Of a stretch of 64,000 bases of DNA, positions 41,392-51,261 are shown in pieces (the stretch's first letter is position 1; every line of letters starts with the position of its first letter). Location of the stretch: the NCBI RefSeq assembly GCF_001672915.1, contig NZ_LZKR01000165.1, positions 1 through 64,000 on the forward strand. Direction: 5' to 3'. The stretch is from Mycobacterium sp. 1245805.9. Its GTDB lineage: Bacteria > Actinomycetota > Actinomycetes > Mycobacteriales > Mycobacteriaceae. Made by a program: the position numbers and the translations under genes. Under the pieces are notes generated by a model. That model was not told the origin of the DNA. It saw nothing but the letters and a program-made list of their open reading frames with translations, and did not search any database.

Positions 41392-42774
41392 CTAGCCGAC
41401 GGCCGCGAGCAGTTCTTCCATCGCCACCGCGAAGTCGTCGGCCATCTCCCACAGGTCCGGCAGCAACTCCGGGCACGAGATCAGCCCGACGTCCAGTGTC
41501 CCGTTCAGCGACATCACGGTGATGTTGAGCCCCGAGCCGTGGAAGATCGGGCCCAGCGGATACATCGCCTTGACCTCGCAGCCCAGGAAGTACAGCGGCT
41601 CCTGCGGGCCCGGAACGTTGGAGACCACCAGGTTGTGCACCGGCATGGTCTCGGTCAGCCGGGTCCGGGCGTACAGCCGCATCGCGACGCCGAACACCGC
41701 CGGCGCGGCGAACTGCGTCCAGTCCTGCAGCAGCGAGGCGCCGATGGCCGAACTGTGTTCCTTGGCAAGGGAATTCGCCTCAGCGATGGCCTTGAGGCGT
41801 TCGACGGGATCGGCGATCTCGGTGTGCAGGCTGGAGAACATGGCCGAAACCTGGTTGCGGCCCGGGCGATCCGACTTCCCGTGCACCGACACCGGCACCG
41901 AGGCCACCAGCGACGAGTCGGGCAACGCGTCGCGATCGGCCAGGTACTGGCGCAGCACCCCGGATACCAGGGCCATCACGACGTCGTTGACCTTGACGCC
42001 AAAGTGGTTCTTCACCGTCTTGACGTCCCCGAGGTCCAGCTGCGCGTACGCAATGTTGCGGCGGCCGGTGATGGAGGCGTTGAACGCGGTCCGCGGCGCG
42101 GCGAACGGACGCGCCATCGCCTGGCCCTCGACGGCCTTGCGCACCGTCGCGACCACCGACGACACGGTCTGGGGCACCACGTTGGCCAGCCGCAGCGGCC
42201 GGCTGGCGAACCGGACCAACCCGCCCGCGGCGATCTGCCATCCGCTGGCGCCGCCGACACCGTCCACCGGATCCGGCGCGGGCGCGTCGGCCTCGGTGGC
42301 GCACAGCTGCGACATCAGGTTCGCGCCCGTCACCCCGTCCACCCCGCAGTGGTGCACCTTGGTCATCACCGCCAGCCGATCGGAATCGGCGCCCGCCACG
42401 CCCTCGATGACCCACATCTCCCACAGCGGCCGGCTTCGGTCCAGCGGCAGCGACGCGATGTGCCCGCAGATTTCCGACAACTCGCTGCGGCCGCCCGGCG
42501 GCGGCAATCCGATGCGGTGCAGGTGGCGGTCCACGTCGAAGCTCTCGTCGTCCACCCACACCGGGTGGTCGAGGTTCAGCGCGCTGTCGGCGAGCTTTTC
42601 GCGGAACTGCGGCATCGCCTTCAGGCGCAGCATCAGCGCGTCGCGCAGCCGGTCGAAGGTGTAGCCACCCGGCATCGTCGACGTGTCCACCTCGATGATC
42701 GAGCAAACATGCATGGGCTGCGCGGCGGTCTCGAGATACAGGAAACTGGCGTCGAGACCGCTGAGCCGCTGCAT
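41392..42774 (-). CDS. Wax ester synthase/diacylglycerol acyltransferase (WS/DGAT)
   Basis: A 460-residue acyl-CoA-dependent acyltransferase for storage triacylglycerol or wax esters. It starts with the family N-terminus [15 protein letters not shown], has the active site HHCGVDG (His141, His142, Asp146), then [16 protein letters not shown] and the C-terminal [18 protein letters not shown]. All key residues are present. Start: the ATG at 42772-42774 begins the conserved domain; open frame upstream runs antisense towards panB. Which of the many mycobacterial tgs-like genes it equals cannot be told. It is 57 bp upstream of caeA on the same strand and divergent from panB. Confidence 0.9.
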   Translation of the reverse strand: MQRLSGLDASFLYLETAAQPMHVCSIIEVDTSTMPGGYTFDRLRDALMLRLKAMPQFREKLADSALNLDHPVWVDDESFDVDRHLHRIGLPPPGGRSELSEICGHIASLPLDRSRPLWEMWVIEGVAGADSDRLAVMTKVHHCGVDGVTGANLMSQLCATEADAPAPDPVDGVGGASGWQIAAGGLVRFASRPLRLANVVPQTVSSVVATVRKAVEGQAMARPFAAPRTAFNASITGRRNIAYAQLDLGDVKTVKNHFGVKVNDVVMALVSGVLRQYLADRDALPDSSLVASVPVSVHGKSDRPGRNQVSAMFSSLHTEIADPVERLKAIAEANSLAKEHSSAIGASLLQDWTQFAAPAVFGVAMRLYARTRLTETMPVHNLVVSNVPGPQEPLYFLGCEVKAMYPLGPIFHGSGLNITVMSLNGTLDVGLISCPELLPDLWEMADDFAVAMEELLAAVG

Positions 42775-42905
42775 GCGGAGAATGGTATGACTCACACCAC
42801 ACGGGCGGTGCAACCGCGCACCCAAGATGGCAGAATGGCGGGAGTCAGCGAACCCGGGGACCTGAATGGCCACGAGGATCGATCCGACCACTACCAGGGA
42901 CAATG

Positions 42906-43751
42906 ATGTCTGAGCAGAATCCTTATGGTGCCAATCCGTCCGCGCAAGCCAAGCCGCCGACCCGGATTCGCACCCACCACCTGCAGAAAATGAAGGCCGA
43001 AGGCCACAAGTGGGCGATGCTCACGGCCTACGACTACTCGACCGCCCGGATCTTCGACGACGCCGGCATCCCGGTGCTGCTGGTCGGTGATTCGGCCGCC
43101 AACGTGGTGTACGGCTACGACACCACGGTGCCGGTCTCGATCGACGAACTCATCCCGCTGGTGCGCGGCGTGGCGCGCGGCGCCCAGCGCGCGATGGTCG
43201 TCGCCGACCTGCCGTTCGGCAGCTACGAGGCCGGCCCGGCCGCCGCGCCGGCCGCCGCGACCCGGTTCATGAAGGAAGCCGGCGCGCACGCCGTCAAGCT
43301 CGAGGGCGGCGAGCGGGTGGCCGACCAGATCGCCTGCCTGACCGCGGCGGGCATCCCCGTGATGGCCCACATCGGCTTCACGCCGCAAAGCGTGAACAGC
43401 CTGGGCGGCTTCAAGGTGCAGGGCCGCGGCGACGCCGCGGAGCAGACGGTGCACGACGCGATCGCCGTCGCCGAGGCCGGCGCGTTCTCCGTCGTGATGG
43501 AGATGGTGCCCGCCGAGTTGGCCACGCAGATCACCGGCAAGCTCACCATCCCGACCATCGGGATCGGGGCCGGTCCCAACTGCGACGCCCAGGTCCTGGT
43601 CTGGCAGGACATGGCCGGCCTGAGCGGGGGCAAGCCGCCGCGCTTCGTCAAGCGGTTCGCCGACATCGGGGCCGAATTGCGAAAGGCCGCAACGCAATAC
43701 GCGCAAGAGGTGGCCGCTGGCACCTTCCCCGCCGAGGAGCACTGCTTCTGA
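42906..43751 (+). CDS. panB: 3-methyl-2-oxobutanoate hydroxymethyltransferase
   Basis: The first committed step of pantothenate (CoA) synthesis: it adds hydroxymethyl from methylene-THF to ketoisovalerate. The 281-residue TIM-barrel protein shows [40 protein letters not shown] (metal Asp), [30 protein letters not shown] (catalytic Glu) and [20 protein letters not shown]. Start: two ATGs are adjacent; the second (42906) is better spaced from AGGGAC and gives the M. tuberculosis length (Rv2225). It is divergent from the WS/DGAT gene. Confidence 0.95.
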   Translation: MSEQNPYGANPSAQAKPPTRIRTHHLQKMKAEGHKWAMLTAYDYSTARIFDDAGIPVLLVGDSAANVVYGYDTTVPVSIDELIPLVRGVARGAQRAMVVADLPFGSYEAGPAAAPAAATRFMKEAGAHAVKLEGGERVADQIACLTAAGIPVMAHIGFTPQSVNSLGGFKVQGRGDAAEQTVHDAIAVAEAGAFSVVMEMVPAELATQITGKLTIPTIGIGAGPNCDAQVLVWQDMAGLSGGKPPRFVKRFADIGAELRKAATQYAQEVAAGTFPAEEHCF

Positions 43752-43884
43752 CGGCCGCTTAGCCGCAACGCGCGCCGGCCGCCTTTTCCCCCGCTCGAAG
43801 CGGCGGCCCCGGTCACGCCGGAGATTGCTGAAACCTCTTGTGTGCCACCGCTGGTAGGGTTGCTGCTATGGGCGATCGGGGTTC

Positions 43885-45093
43885 GTGAGCGGGGCTGAAG
43901 AAATCGTCGGCAGCAATCGTGGTGGCCTCGTGCACCGCCGAACGGTCTTGGCGTTACCGCTGCTACTGGCGGGCGGCGCCGCCCTGACGCGAGTGCCCCG
44001 CGCCGCCGCGCAGCCGGCCCCTGCGCCGCCGGAGTCGAGTCGGTGGTCGACCGAGCGCGCCGACCGCTGGTACCGGGCGCAGGGCTGGCTGGTCGGCGCC
44101 AACTACGTCACGTCGAACGCGATCAACCAGCTGGAGATGTTCCAGCCCGACACCTTCGACCCGCTGCGCATCCACGTCGAGTTGGGCTGGGCCCGGTCCG
44201 CCGGGTTCAACGCCGTGCGGGTGTTCCTGCACGACCAGCTCTGGACCCAGGACCAGCGCGGCTTCCAAGCGCGCCTGGCCCAGTTCGTCGCCATCGCCGC
44301 CAACCGCGGCATCAAGCCGCTGTTCGTCTTGTTCGACTCCTGCTGGGACCCCTTCCCCAACCTCGGGCCGCAGCGCGCCCCCACGCCCGGCGTCCACAAC
44401 TCGGGCTGGGTGCAGGGTCCGGGCGCTGACCGCCTCGGCGACCGCGGCTACCTCGACACCATGCGCGCGTACGTGACGGGGGTGCTGACCCAATTCCGCA
44501 ACGACGACCGGGTTTTGGGTTGGGACCTGTGGAACGAGCCGGACAATCCCTCGCATCACTACGCGTCGGTCGAGCGGCCGGACAAGGAGCAACTCGTCGC
44601 CGACCTGCTGCCGCAGGTGTTCGGGTGGGCCCGTTCGGTCGATCCCGTGCAACCGTTGACGAGCGCGGTGTGGCAGGGCGAATGGCCCGACGCCGGAAGC
44701 ACCAGCGCGATCGCCGCGATCCAGCTCGACAACTCCGACTTCCTCACGTTCCACTCCTACGGCGAGCCGGCCGGCTTCGAGAACCGCATCAACGAGCTCG
44801 CCTCGCAGGACCGGCCGATCGTCTGCACCGAGTACCTGGCCCGGCCGCTGGGCAGCACCGTCGCGGACATCCTGCCAATTGCCAAGCGCCACAAGGTCGG
44901 TGCCATCAACTGGGGACTCGTCGCGGGCAAGACCCAGACGTACTTCCCCTGGGACTCGTGGGATCATCCATACGCGGCGATTCCGGACGTGTGGTTCCAC
45001 GACCTGTTACAAGCCGACGGGCGGCCGTTTCAGGAAAGCGAAATCCAGACGATTCGTCAGCTGACCGGCGGAGCGATGCATCTCAACCAGTAG
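43885..45093 (+). CDS. Exported glycoside hydrolase, family 5-like
   Basis: A 402-residue protein with a signal region: HRRTVLALPLLLAGGAALTRVPRAAAQPA (twin Arg and hydrophobic core, possibly Tat) followed by an AxA-type cleavage site near residue 42. The mature part is a TIM-barrel hydrolase of the cellulase/mannanase type: LVGANYVTSNAINQLEMF, AGFNAVRVFLHDQLW, the acid/base Glu in GWDLWNEPDNPSH, and a likely nucleophile Glu in RPIVCTEYLARP. The substrate cannot be assigned. Start: the GTG at 43885; an internal GTG 15 codons on, directly before the twin Arg, is also plausible. The gap upstream to panB is 133 bp without features. Confidence 0.8.
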   Translation: MSGAEEIVGSNRGGLVHRRTVLALPLLLAGGAALTRVPRAAAQPAPAPPESSRWSTERADRWYRAQGWLVGANYVTSNAINQLEMFQPDTFDPLRIHVELGWARSAGFNAVRVFLHDQLWTQDQRGFQARLAQFVAIAANRGIKPLFVLFDSCWDPFPNLGPQRAPTPGVHNSGWVQGPGADRLGDRGYLDTMRAYVTGVLTQFRNDDRVLGWDLWNEPDNPSHHYASVERPDKEQLVADLLPQVFGWARSVDPVQPLTSAVWQGEWPDAGSTSAIAAIQLDNSDFLTFHSYGEPAGFENRINELASQDRPIVCTEYLARPLGSTVADILPIAKRHKVGAINWGLVAGKTQTYFPWDSWDHPYAAIPDVWFHDLLQADGRPFQESEIQTIRQLTGGAMHLNQ

Positions 45094-45149
45094 CACCGCG
45101 ATATGGCACCCTATGGGTTGCCCACCACCCCGCCTCAATGGAGCCGAGA

Positions 45150-46652
45150 ATGCCTGTAAAAGCGCCGAAAACCTCGCGTCATGTGGAGGTGGAGCGCAAG
45201 TTCGACGTCGTGGAGTCCACGGTGTCACCGTCGTTCGAAGGCATCGCCGCGGTCGCCCATGTCGACAAGTCGCCGGTCGAATCGCTGGACGCGACGTACT
45301 TCGACACGCCGACGCAGGACCTGGCCCGGAACAAGATCACCCTGCGCCGCCGCACCGGCGGTCACGACGCGGGCTGGCACCTCAAGTTGCCGTCCGGCCC
45401 GGAGGCCCGCACCGAGGTCCGCGCGCCGCTGGACGCGTCGGAGCCGGACACCGTGCCGGACGAGCTGCGGGACGTGGTGCTGGCCATCGTCCGCGAGCGC
45501 CCGCTCCAACCCGTCGCGCGGATCAGTACCGAACGCGAAACCCAGGTGCTCTACGGCGCGGACGGGGCGGCGCTGGCGGAGTTCAGCAACGACCACGTGA
45601 CCGCGTGGGCGGCCGGGGACTCCGACGCGCAACCCGCCGAACAGGAGTGGCGCGAGTGGGAACTCGAGCTCGCCGAGGGCAACGGCGCCACCGACACCGA
45701 GCTGCTGAGCCGGCTGAGCAACCGGCTGCTGGATGCCGGCGCCGCGCCCGCCGGCCACGCCTCCAAGCTGGCCCGCGTGCTCGGCACGACGGCGCAACCC
45801 GACGACGCGGCCCAGCCCGCCGACCCGGTGCACCGGGCGGTGGCCGAGCAGGTCGGCGAGCTGCTGGTGTGGGATCGCGCGGTGCGCGCCGACGCGTACG
45901 ACGCCGTGCACCAGATGCGGGTGACCATCCGCAAGATCCGCAGCCTGCTGGCCGACTCCGGCGACTCGTTCGGGTTGTCTGAGAACGCGTGGATCCTCGA
46001 CGAGCTCCGCGAGCTCGGCAACGTGCTGGGCGCGGCCCGCGACGCCGAGGTGTTGGCCGAGCGCTACCAGCAGGCGTTGGACAAGCTGCCGGCCGAGCTC
46101 GTGCGCGGACGCATCCGCGAACGCCTCGTCGACGGGGCGCGGCGCCGCTACCAGACCGGGCTGCGGCGGTCGCTGATCGCGATGCGCTCGCAGCGGTATT
46201 TTCGGCTGCTCGACGCCCTCGACGCGTGGGTGGCCGAAGCTCCGGCGGCCGTCCCGGGCGAGGAACCGGCGCCGGTGACCCTGGATGCCGCCTACCGCAA
46301 GGTCCGCAAGGCCGCGAAGGCCGCCGCGCAGGTGGACCCCGGCGACGAGCGCGAACGCGATTTGGCCCTGCATCGAATTCGCAAGCGCGCCAAGCGGCTT
46401 CGCTACACCGCCGCAGCCACGGGCGCCACGCAGGTGTCCGAGCAGGCGAAGGTCATCCAGACGCTGCTGGGCGATCATCAGGACAGCGTCGTCAGCCGCG
46501 AGCACCTGGGTCATCAGGCCGAAGCCGCGCACACCGCCGGCGAGGACACCTTCACCTATGGGCTGCTGTACCAGCAGGAGGCCGACCTCGCCGAGCGGTG
46601 CCGCCAGCAACTCGACGACGCGCTGCGCAAACTCGCCAAGGCGGTGCGTTAG
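45150..46652 (+). CDS. CYTH-CHAD domain protein (Rv2226-like)
   Basis: A 500-residue protein. The N-terminal CYTH (triphosphate tunnel) domain has the ExExK signature HVEVERKFDV, then YFDTPTQDLARNKITLRRRTGG and WHLKLPSG. The C-terminal CHAD domain (about 215-500) is helical and rich in conserved His/Arg/Lys: VHQMRVTIRKIRSLL, LHRIRKRAKRLRYTAAA. CYTH domains hydrolyse or bind triphosphates, and CHAD domains bind polyphosphate, so a polyphosphate-linked role is likely. Start: the ATG at 45150 (MPVKAPKTSRHVEV); an in-frame ATG four codons earlier is also possible. The remembered M. tuberculosis order holds up to this gene. Confidence 0.9.
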   Translation: MPVKAPKTSRHVEVERKFDVVESTVSPSFEGIAAVAHVDKSPVESLDATYFDTPTQDLARNKITLRRRTGGHDAGWHLKLPSGPEARTEVRAPLDASEPDTVPDELRDVVLAIVRERPLQPVARISTERETQVLYGADGAALAEFSNDHVTAWAAGDSDAQPAEQEWREWELELAEGNGATDTELLSRLSNRLLDAGAAPAGHASKLARVLGTTAQPDDAAQPADPVHRAVAEQVGELLVWDRAVRADAYDAVHQMRVTIRKIRSLLADSGDSFGLSENAWILDELRELGNVLGAARDAEVLAERYQQALDKLPAELVRGRIRERLVDGARRRYQTGLRRSLIAMRSQRYFRLLDALDAWVAEAPAAVPGEEPAPVTLDAAYRKVRKAAKAAAQVDPGDERERDLALHRIRKRAKRLRYTAAATGATQVSEQAKVIQTLLGDHQDSVVSREHLGHQAEAAHTAGEDTFTYGLLYQQEADLAERCRQQLDDALRKLAKAVR

Positions 46653-46716
46653 GCGCAAAGCGTCTGCGGACGGGTTTGGCGCTTCTTCGCGAAGTCGCCC
46701 GGATGACCAAGCACTG

Positions 46717-47553
46717 CTAGGTATCGCATTTCACCATCGCGGACGTTCGCTCCCATAACTCTCGCGCGCGTTGCAGGTCATAGGTCATCCGATGCGCACG
46801 GCCGACACGCCGTTTTACGAAGTACTCGCCGGCGGGATCGACGCCGTTGCCGTCATCGGAAGCCAGCCATACCAGCTGATCGCACGCCGCTTCCGGGGTG
46901 ATGCCTACGAGGCGTTCGGCGTGCATCCGTTCCATGATCTTGAGGACACGGGAGCCGGACGCCGGCCCGAAATTGCTGTTGACGAATCCGGGGTGGAACG
47001 AGGCGGCCGATACACCGAATTCGCTGTAGCGGCGGTGTAATTCGCGACCAAACATCACCAAAGCGATCTTGGATAGCCCATAGGCGATCGTCGGCCGCAC
47101 AGGCTTCGCGCACAGTAGGTCGTCCACGGAGACGCCTGGACGAACCAAGCGTTGCGACGAACTCGACGTGCAGATGATCCGCGCTTTCGAGGCGATCAAC
47201 ACGTCCATCAACGACATCGTGAGGAGAAACGCCGCGAGATAGTTGACCTGCAGCACACCATTGTGCCCGTCGGCGGTCGGACCATCGCCGTGATACACGG
47301 TTCCGGCATTGTTGGCCAGCACGTCGATTCGCGGATACCGAGCGCGAAGCTCATACGCGAGGGAGCGAACCTGCGCGAGGTCGTAAAAATCCGCACACGC
47401 GCAATCCACGCCAAGTTCGTCGGCGATCGACTTGGTCTTAGCCGGCGAACGGCCCACGACGACGACTTCATTGCCATCAGCAGCAAGCCGGCGCGCCACT
47501 GCCGCGCCCACACCATCGCTCGCCCCGGTGATGACGATGGTCCGCCTCGGCAC
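46717..47553 (-). CDS. Short-chain dehydrogenase/reductase
   Basis: A 278-residue SDR of the retinol-dehydrogenase-like type: cofactor motif VITGASDGVGAAVARRLA, Arg after strand 2 (VVGRSPAKT) suggesting NADP, NNAGTVYHG, the serine in TSSSSQRLV, and the catalytic pair YGLSK. The C-terminal tail has EYFVKRRVGRAHRM. Substrate unknown. Start: the GTG at 47551-47553 begins the Rossmann fold with GAAGGG upstream; a longer frame with about 52 residues exists but runs through the operator-like region. It is divergent from the DapB-like/TetR cluster. Confidence 0.82.
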   Translation of the reverse strand: MPRRTIVITGASDGVGAAVARRLAADGNEVVVVGRSPAKTKSIADELGVDCACADFYDLAQVRSLAYELRARYPRIDVLANNAGTVYHGDGPTADGHNGVLQVNYLAAFLLTMSLMDVLIASKARIICTSSSSQRLVRPGVSVDDLLCAKPVRPTIAYGLSKIALVMFGRELHRRYSEFGVSAASFHPGFVNSNFGPASGSRVLKIMERMHAERLVGITPEAACDQLVWLASDDGNGVDPAGEYFVKRRVGRAHRMTYDLQRARELWERTSAMVKCDT

Positions 47554-47597
47554 CTGCGTCGCACCCTTCGATCGCCGCTTGCTGAACTGAACGACGT

Positions 47598-47616
47598 ACT
47601 GGTAATTCTTACTAGT
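47598..47616. promoter_or_regulatory. Candidate TetR operator in the SDR/DapB-like divergent gap
   Basis: ACTGGTAA-TTC-TTACTAGT is an 8+3+8 dyad with one mismatch, placed 44 bp upstream of the SDR start and 98 bp upstream of the DapB-like ATG. A further TTACT-type half-site in inverted order (ACAGTAA) follows about 10 bp on. Size and symmetry suit a TetR-family dimer, and a TetR gene ends the divergent operon. The region is also less GC-rich than its surroundings. Confidence 0.5.
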
Positions 47617-47714
47617 GTTGCCTACAGTAAGCCACGTGCCGACGCGTTGACAACCATCCGATCGACCACTCGGTAGGTCCGGCCCGACACCGTTTCCCAT
47701 GAAAGGCAACGCCT

Positions 47715-48821
47715 ATGACTCCTTCTCCTGCCACCGCCAAGCGTCGTGTGGTTCACGTCGGCACCGGCATGACGGGCAGCGTGGCGCTGCGTGCGATCAT
47801 CGACGACCCCGCACTGGATCTAGTGGGGCTCAAGGTGTCCTCACCGGACAAAATTGGCACCGACGCCGGCCAACTGTGTGGCCGCCCCGATGTGGGAATC
47901 GCGGCGACAGATGACGTGGCGACGGTGCTGGGCGCCAAGCCGGAGTGCATCGCCTACTGCGCGACCGCCGTTCGGCGTGAGGACGAGGTGATCGCCGACA
48001 TCGTCGGCTACCTGGAAGCCGGCGTCAATGTCGTCAGCATCTCTGCGATCCCAATGGTGTATCCCGCAGCGGCCCCAGCGAAATGGCGTGATCCGATTGA
48101 ACAGGCTGCACGAAAAGGCAACGCGACCTTCTATGCAACGGGATGTGAACCCGGCTTCGTGAGCCTCAACCTGCCCACCGCGTTGCTGTCCGGCGCCGGT
48201 GTGGTCGACTCCTACCGCATGGACGAGTACGCCCTCGACCTCGATCTGGCGTACCCGATCTGGGAGGTCCTGCACGAGTCGATGGGTTTCGGAAAGCCCG
48301 ACGGCCACGTTCCCATCCGCATTGCGGTTGGCAAGGTGAACAATGATTGGGAACCAGTCGTGCGCTACATCGCCGACACGCTAGGTGTGGAGACCGAGAG
48401 AGTGGCGTTGGATTGGGAAACGATCCTCGCCCCGACCGACCTCGACACGGCACTGGGTGTGATCCCGGAGAACACGATCTGCGCACATCGCTGGCAGCTG
48501 GCCGCGATCCACGACGATCGCCCGGTGGCGTCGGTTCAATACTTCGCGACGGTGACGTCCACTCCCTGGCCCGAAACCTGGCCGCGTCCAGCACAACCGG
48601 GACAAGGCGGCATGGTGTTTCGCGTCGAGGGAAACCCCAATATGACCCTGGATCTCCGTCTTGACCCGGCACCGGGCGACGCCACCAACCCCGGCGTGGC
48701 GGCAACCGCCATGGCAGCCGTCAACGCGATCCCGGCCGTCATCGATGCGCCGCCGGGCCTTCTCGAAACGCCGCTTGCCGGCCCCTCGATCGTCACGCGG
48801 CACGCACGGCGACTCACATGA
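47715..48821 (+). CDS. Dihydrodipicolinate-reductase-like NAD(P)-binding oxidoreductase
   Basis: A 368-residue protein with an N-terminal Rossmann domain (RRVVHVGTGMTGSVALRAIIDDPALDLVGLKV) and a C-terminal domain like that of DapB-related amine dehydrogenases (TGCEPGFVSLNLPTALLSG, DEYALDLDLAYPIWEVLHESMGFG). Real lysine-pathway DapB is much shorter, so this belongs to the secondary-metabolism group often found beside P450s in mycobacteria. Its TGA overlaps the ATG of the P450 remnant (ATGA), which fits that association. Start ATG at 47715. Confidence 0.82.
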   Translation: MTPSPATAKRRVVHVGTGMTGSVALRAIIDDPALDLVGLKVSSPDKIGTDAGQLCGRPDVGIAATDDVATVLGAKPECIAYCATAVRREDEVIADIVGYLEAGVNVVSISAIPMVYPAAAPAKWRDPIEQAARKGNATFYATGCEPGFVSLNLPTALLSGAGVVDSYRMDEYALDLDLAYPIWEVLHESMGFGKPDGHVPIRIAVGKVNNDWEPVVRYIADTLGVETERVALDWETILAPTDLDTALGVIPENTICAHRWQLAAIHDDRPVASVQYFATVTSTPWPETWPRPAQPGQGGMVFRVEGNPNMTLDLRLDPAPGDATNPGVAATAMAAVNAIPAVIDAPPGLLETPLAGPSIVTRHARRLT

Positions 48822-48895
48822 CCAAACCGAAAATCGATGTGCTGTACTACGGCCCGTACGACTTCGCGATCGACGACGACCGGTGCAGACTGTGA
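48818..48895 (+). pseudogene. 5' remnant of a cytochrome P450 gene (25 codons)
   Basis: The ATG at 48818 overlaps the upstream stop (ATGA) and opens a 25-residue frame MTKPKIDVLYYGPYDFAIDD... that ends at a TGA shared with the GTG start of the TetR gene (GTGA). The motif LYY-PYDFAID resembles the N-terminus of mycobacterial P450s from memory (there followed by DPYP-W-RLR). Here the homology stops after DDD, so almost all of a P450 gene seems to be deleted with both flanking overlaps kept tidy. It could instead be a coupling leader peptide for the TetR gene. Confidence 0.5.
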
Positions 48896-49539
48896 AGCCA
48901 CAGCGACAATCAGGCCGGCGAGCGCGAGGCTCACTGACCAAAGACGCAATCGTCGAGGCGGCCTTCGCCATAGCGGCAGACTCCTCCATCGAAGACCTGA
49001 GCATCCCACTGGTCGCCAAGTCGCTGAACGTCGGCGTCACCAGCATCTACTGGCACGTCCGCAATAAATCCGAGCTTCTCGACGCCATGACCAACCGCGC
49101 GCTGCGCGACAGCGGATTGCCCGCCTTCGCCGAGTCGGGGGATTGGCGCTCGTCATTGGCGGCACACGCACGCGGTGTGCGCCAGACGTTCCTCCGCGAT
49201 CCGGTGTTGACAGATCTGATACTCATTCGAGGCGCATTAAGCCCCCTGGCTCGACGGCTCGGCGAACAGGAAACGCAAAAGGCGATAACCAGCATGATCG
49301 AAGGCGGTCTGCCCGAGCAGACAGCTCGCGACACCTACTCAGCGGTGTCCGAACTCGTCCGGGGATCGGTACTCCTCGCGAGACTGGCGCAAAAGCACAA
49401 CGCAGCACAGCAGATGCAGACCGCCCACGAGAGCGACTCCTCAAGCGTCCCAATTCCGTTGGACGATCGAGCGTTCGAACTTCTTCTGACATCGCTGCTC
49501 GCTAACGCCACACTCTCCACTACTACGCCCGCCTGCTGA
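48892..49539 (+). CDS. TetR-family transcriptional regulator
   Basis: A 215-residue regulator. The N-terminal helix-turn-helix is typical: SLTKDAIVEAAFAIAADSSIEDLSIPLVAKSLNVGVTSIYWHVRNKSELLDAM (about residues 14-67). The C-terminal ligand domain (about 80-215) is variable. Start: the GTG at 48892 gives VKPQRQSGRRARGSL and overlaps the stop of the small frame before it, so its translation depends on the upstream cluster. Its likely target is the dyad at 47598-47616 between the SDR and DapB-like genes (inference). Confidence 0.85.
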   Translation: MKPQRQSGRRARGSLTKDAIVEAAFAIAADSSIEDLSIPLVAKSLNVGVTSIYWHVRNKSELLDAMTNRALRDSGLPAFAESGDWRSSLAAHARGVRQTFLRDPVLTDLILIRGALSPLARRLGEQETQKAITSMIEGGLPEQTARDTYSAVSELVRGSVLLARLAQKHNAAQQMQTAHESDSSSVPIPLDDRAFELLLTSLLANATLSTTTPAC

Positions 49540-49577
49540 ACAGCACGAACCCCTGACCATGCACATCGGCAGGTGGG

Positions 49578-49982
<405 letters not shown>

Positions 49983-50091
49983 CGACGGTCCACGGTACTC
50001 GCTGCAGAATCTGCTGACCAGCGGCATTCGGCGATCTCCGCAATTACCTAATCATTGCCTAAATAACGATGTTGGTGTCACATTGAACCTC

Positions 50092-51261
50092 ATGACAGAA
50101 ACCGAAGGGTATGTCGATCAGGCGTTCGCGGGTCTCGCTGACCCGCAGCCGATGTACAAGGCGTTGCGCGAAACCACCCCGGTTTTCCGGTCGCCGTCGG
50201 CGTGGGTTCTCAGTCGCCTGTCCGACATCGAGATGGCCCTCAAACACACCGAGTTGTTCTCGTCGAACATGGACGCCGTGGACCTCGGCAACGTCCGACC
50301 GATGATCCCGTTGCAAATCGACCCGCCCGATCACGCGAAATACCGCCGCGTCCTGGACCCGCTGTTCACCCCGCGGGAGATGGCCCGGCGCGAACCCCTC
50401 GTCAGCGCGCTGGTCAACGAGATGATCGACCGCTTCGCCCCTCGCGGCGAATGCGACTTCCACGAAGAGTTCGCCGTTCCCCTCCCCTGCACCGTCTTCC
50501 TGCAATTGCTCGGCCTGCCGCTGGAGGATCTCGACCAGTTCCTGGAGTGGAAGGACGGCATCATCCGGCCGGAGGGCGACTCCGGCTTCGACCGCCGCCA
50601 CGAGTCCAGTGCCCCAACGGCGCAACAGATCTACGAGTACTTCGACCGTGCCATCGACGACCACATCGCCAGCCCGCGCGACGACGTGCTGTCCGCCATG
50701 ATCGCGGCCAACGTGGAGGGCAAACCGCTGACACGCGAGGAGCTGCTCGACATCTGCATCCTGTTCCTGATCGCCGGGCTCGACACCGTGACGGATTCCC
50801 TGGACTGTTTCTTCGTGTTCCTGGCCCGTCACCCCGAGCACCGTCGCCAACTCGTCGAGCAGCCCGACATCCTGCCGAGCGCCATCGAGGAACTGTTGCG
50901 CTGGGAGACGCCCGTGCCGGGCGTGGCCCGCGTCTGCATCCAGGACACCGAGGTGGGCGGGTGTCCGATCAGCAAGGGCGAACGGATCAGCCCGCTGCTC
51001 GGCGCGGCCAACACCGACCCCGCCGAGTTCCCCGACCCCGAGCTGGTGGATTTCAGCCGCAGCCCGAACCGACACCGCGCGTTCGGCGGTGGCCCGCACC
51101 GCTGCCTGGGATCCCACCTCGCCCGCATGGAGCTGCGGGTGGCACTGCGCGAATTCCACCGCCGCATCCCGGATTACGAGGTCAAGCCCGGCACGCAGCT
51201 GACCTATACCGCCGCGCTGCGGTCGGTGGAGTCGCTGCCATTGGTCTTCCCGCCGTCATGA
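50092..51261 (+). CDS. Cytochrome P450
   Basis: A 389-residue P450 mono-oxygenase. It has the I-helix oxygen-binding motif LIAGLDTVTDS, the K-helix ExxR in EELLRW, and the heme loop FGGGPHRCLGSHLAR with axial Cys338. The pattern QIDPPDHAKYRRVLDPLFTPREM is typical of bacterial P450s. Family number and substrate cannot be read. Start: the ATG at 50092 (MTETEGYVDQAF); a GTG five codons upstream is possible. The stop overlaps the ferredoxin ATG (ATGA), so electron donor and enzyme are made together. An alcohol dehydrogenase and an aldehyde dehydrogenase follow. Confidence 0.92.
   Translation: MTETEGYVDQAFAGLADPQPMYKALRETTPVFRSPSAWVLSRLSDIEMALKHTELFSSNMDAVDLGNVRPMIPLQIDPPDHAKYRRVLDPLFTPREMARREPLVSALVNEMIDRFAPRGECDFHEEFAVPLPCTVFLQLLGLPLEDLDQFLEWKDGIIRPEGDSGFDRRHESSAPTAQQIYEYFDRAIDDHIASPRDDVLSAMIAANVEGKPLTREELLDICILFLIAGLDTVTDSLDCFFVFLARHPEHRRQLVEQPDILPSAIEELLRWETPVPGVARVCIQDTEVGGCPISKGERISPLLGAANTDPAEFPDPELVDFSRSPNRHRAFGGGPHRCLGSHLARMELRVALREFHRRIPDYEVKPGTQLTYTAALRSVESLPLVFPPS

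Noticed and set aside
43869-43890. Tiny ATG frame (MGDRGS) just before the GH5-like gene as a leader peptide
   Set aside because: Six codons with no coupling evidence beyond proximity; no regulatory hairpin seen.
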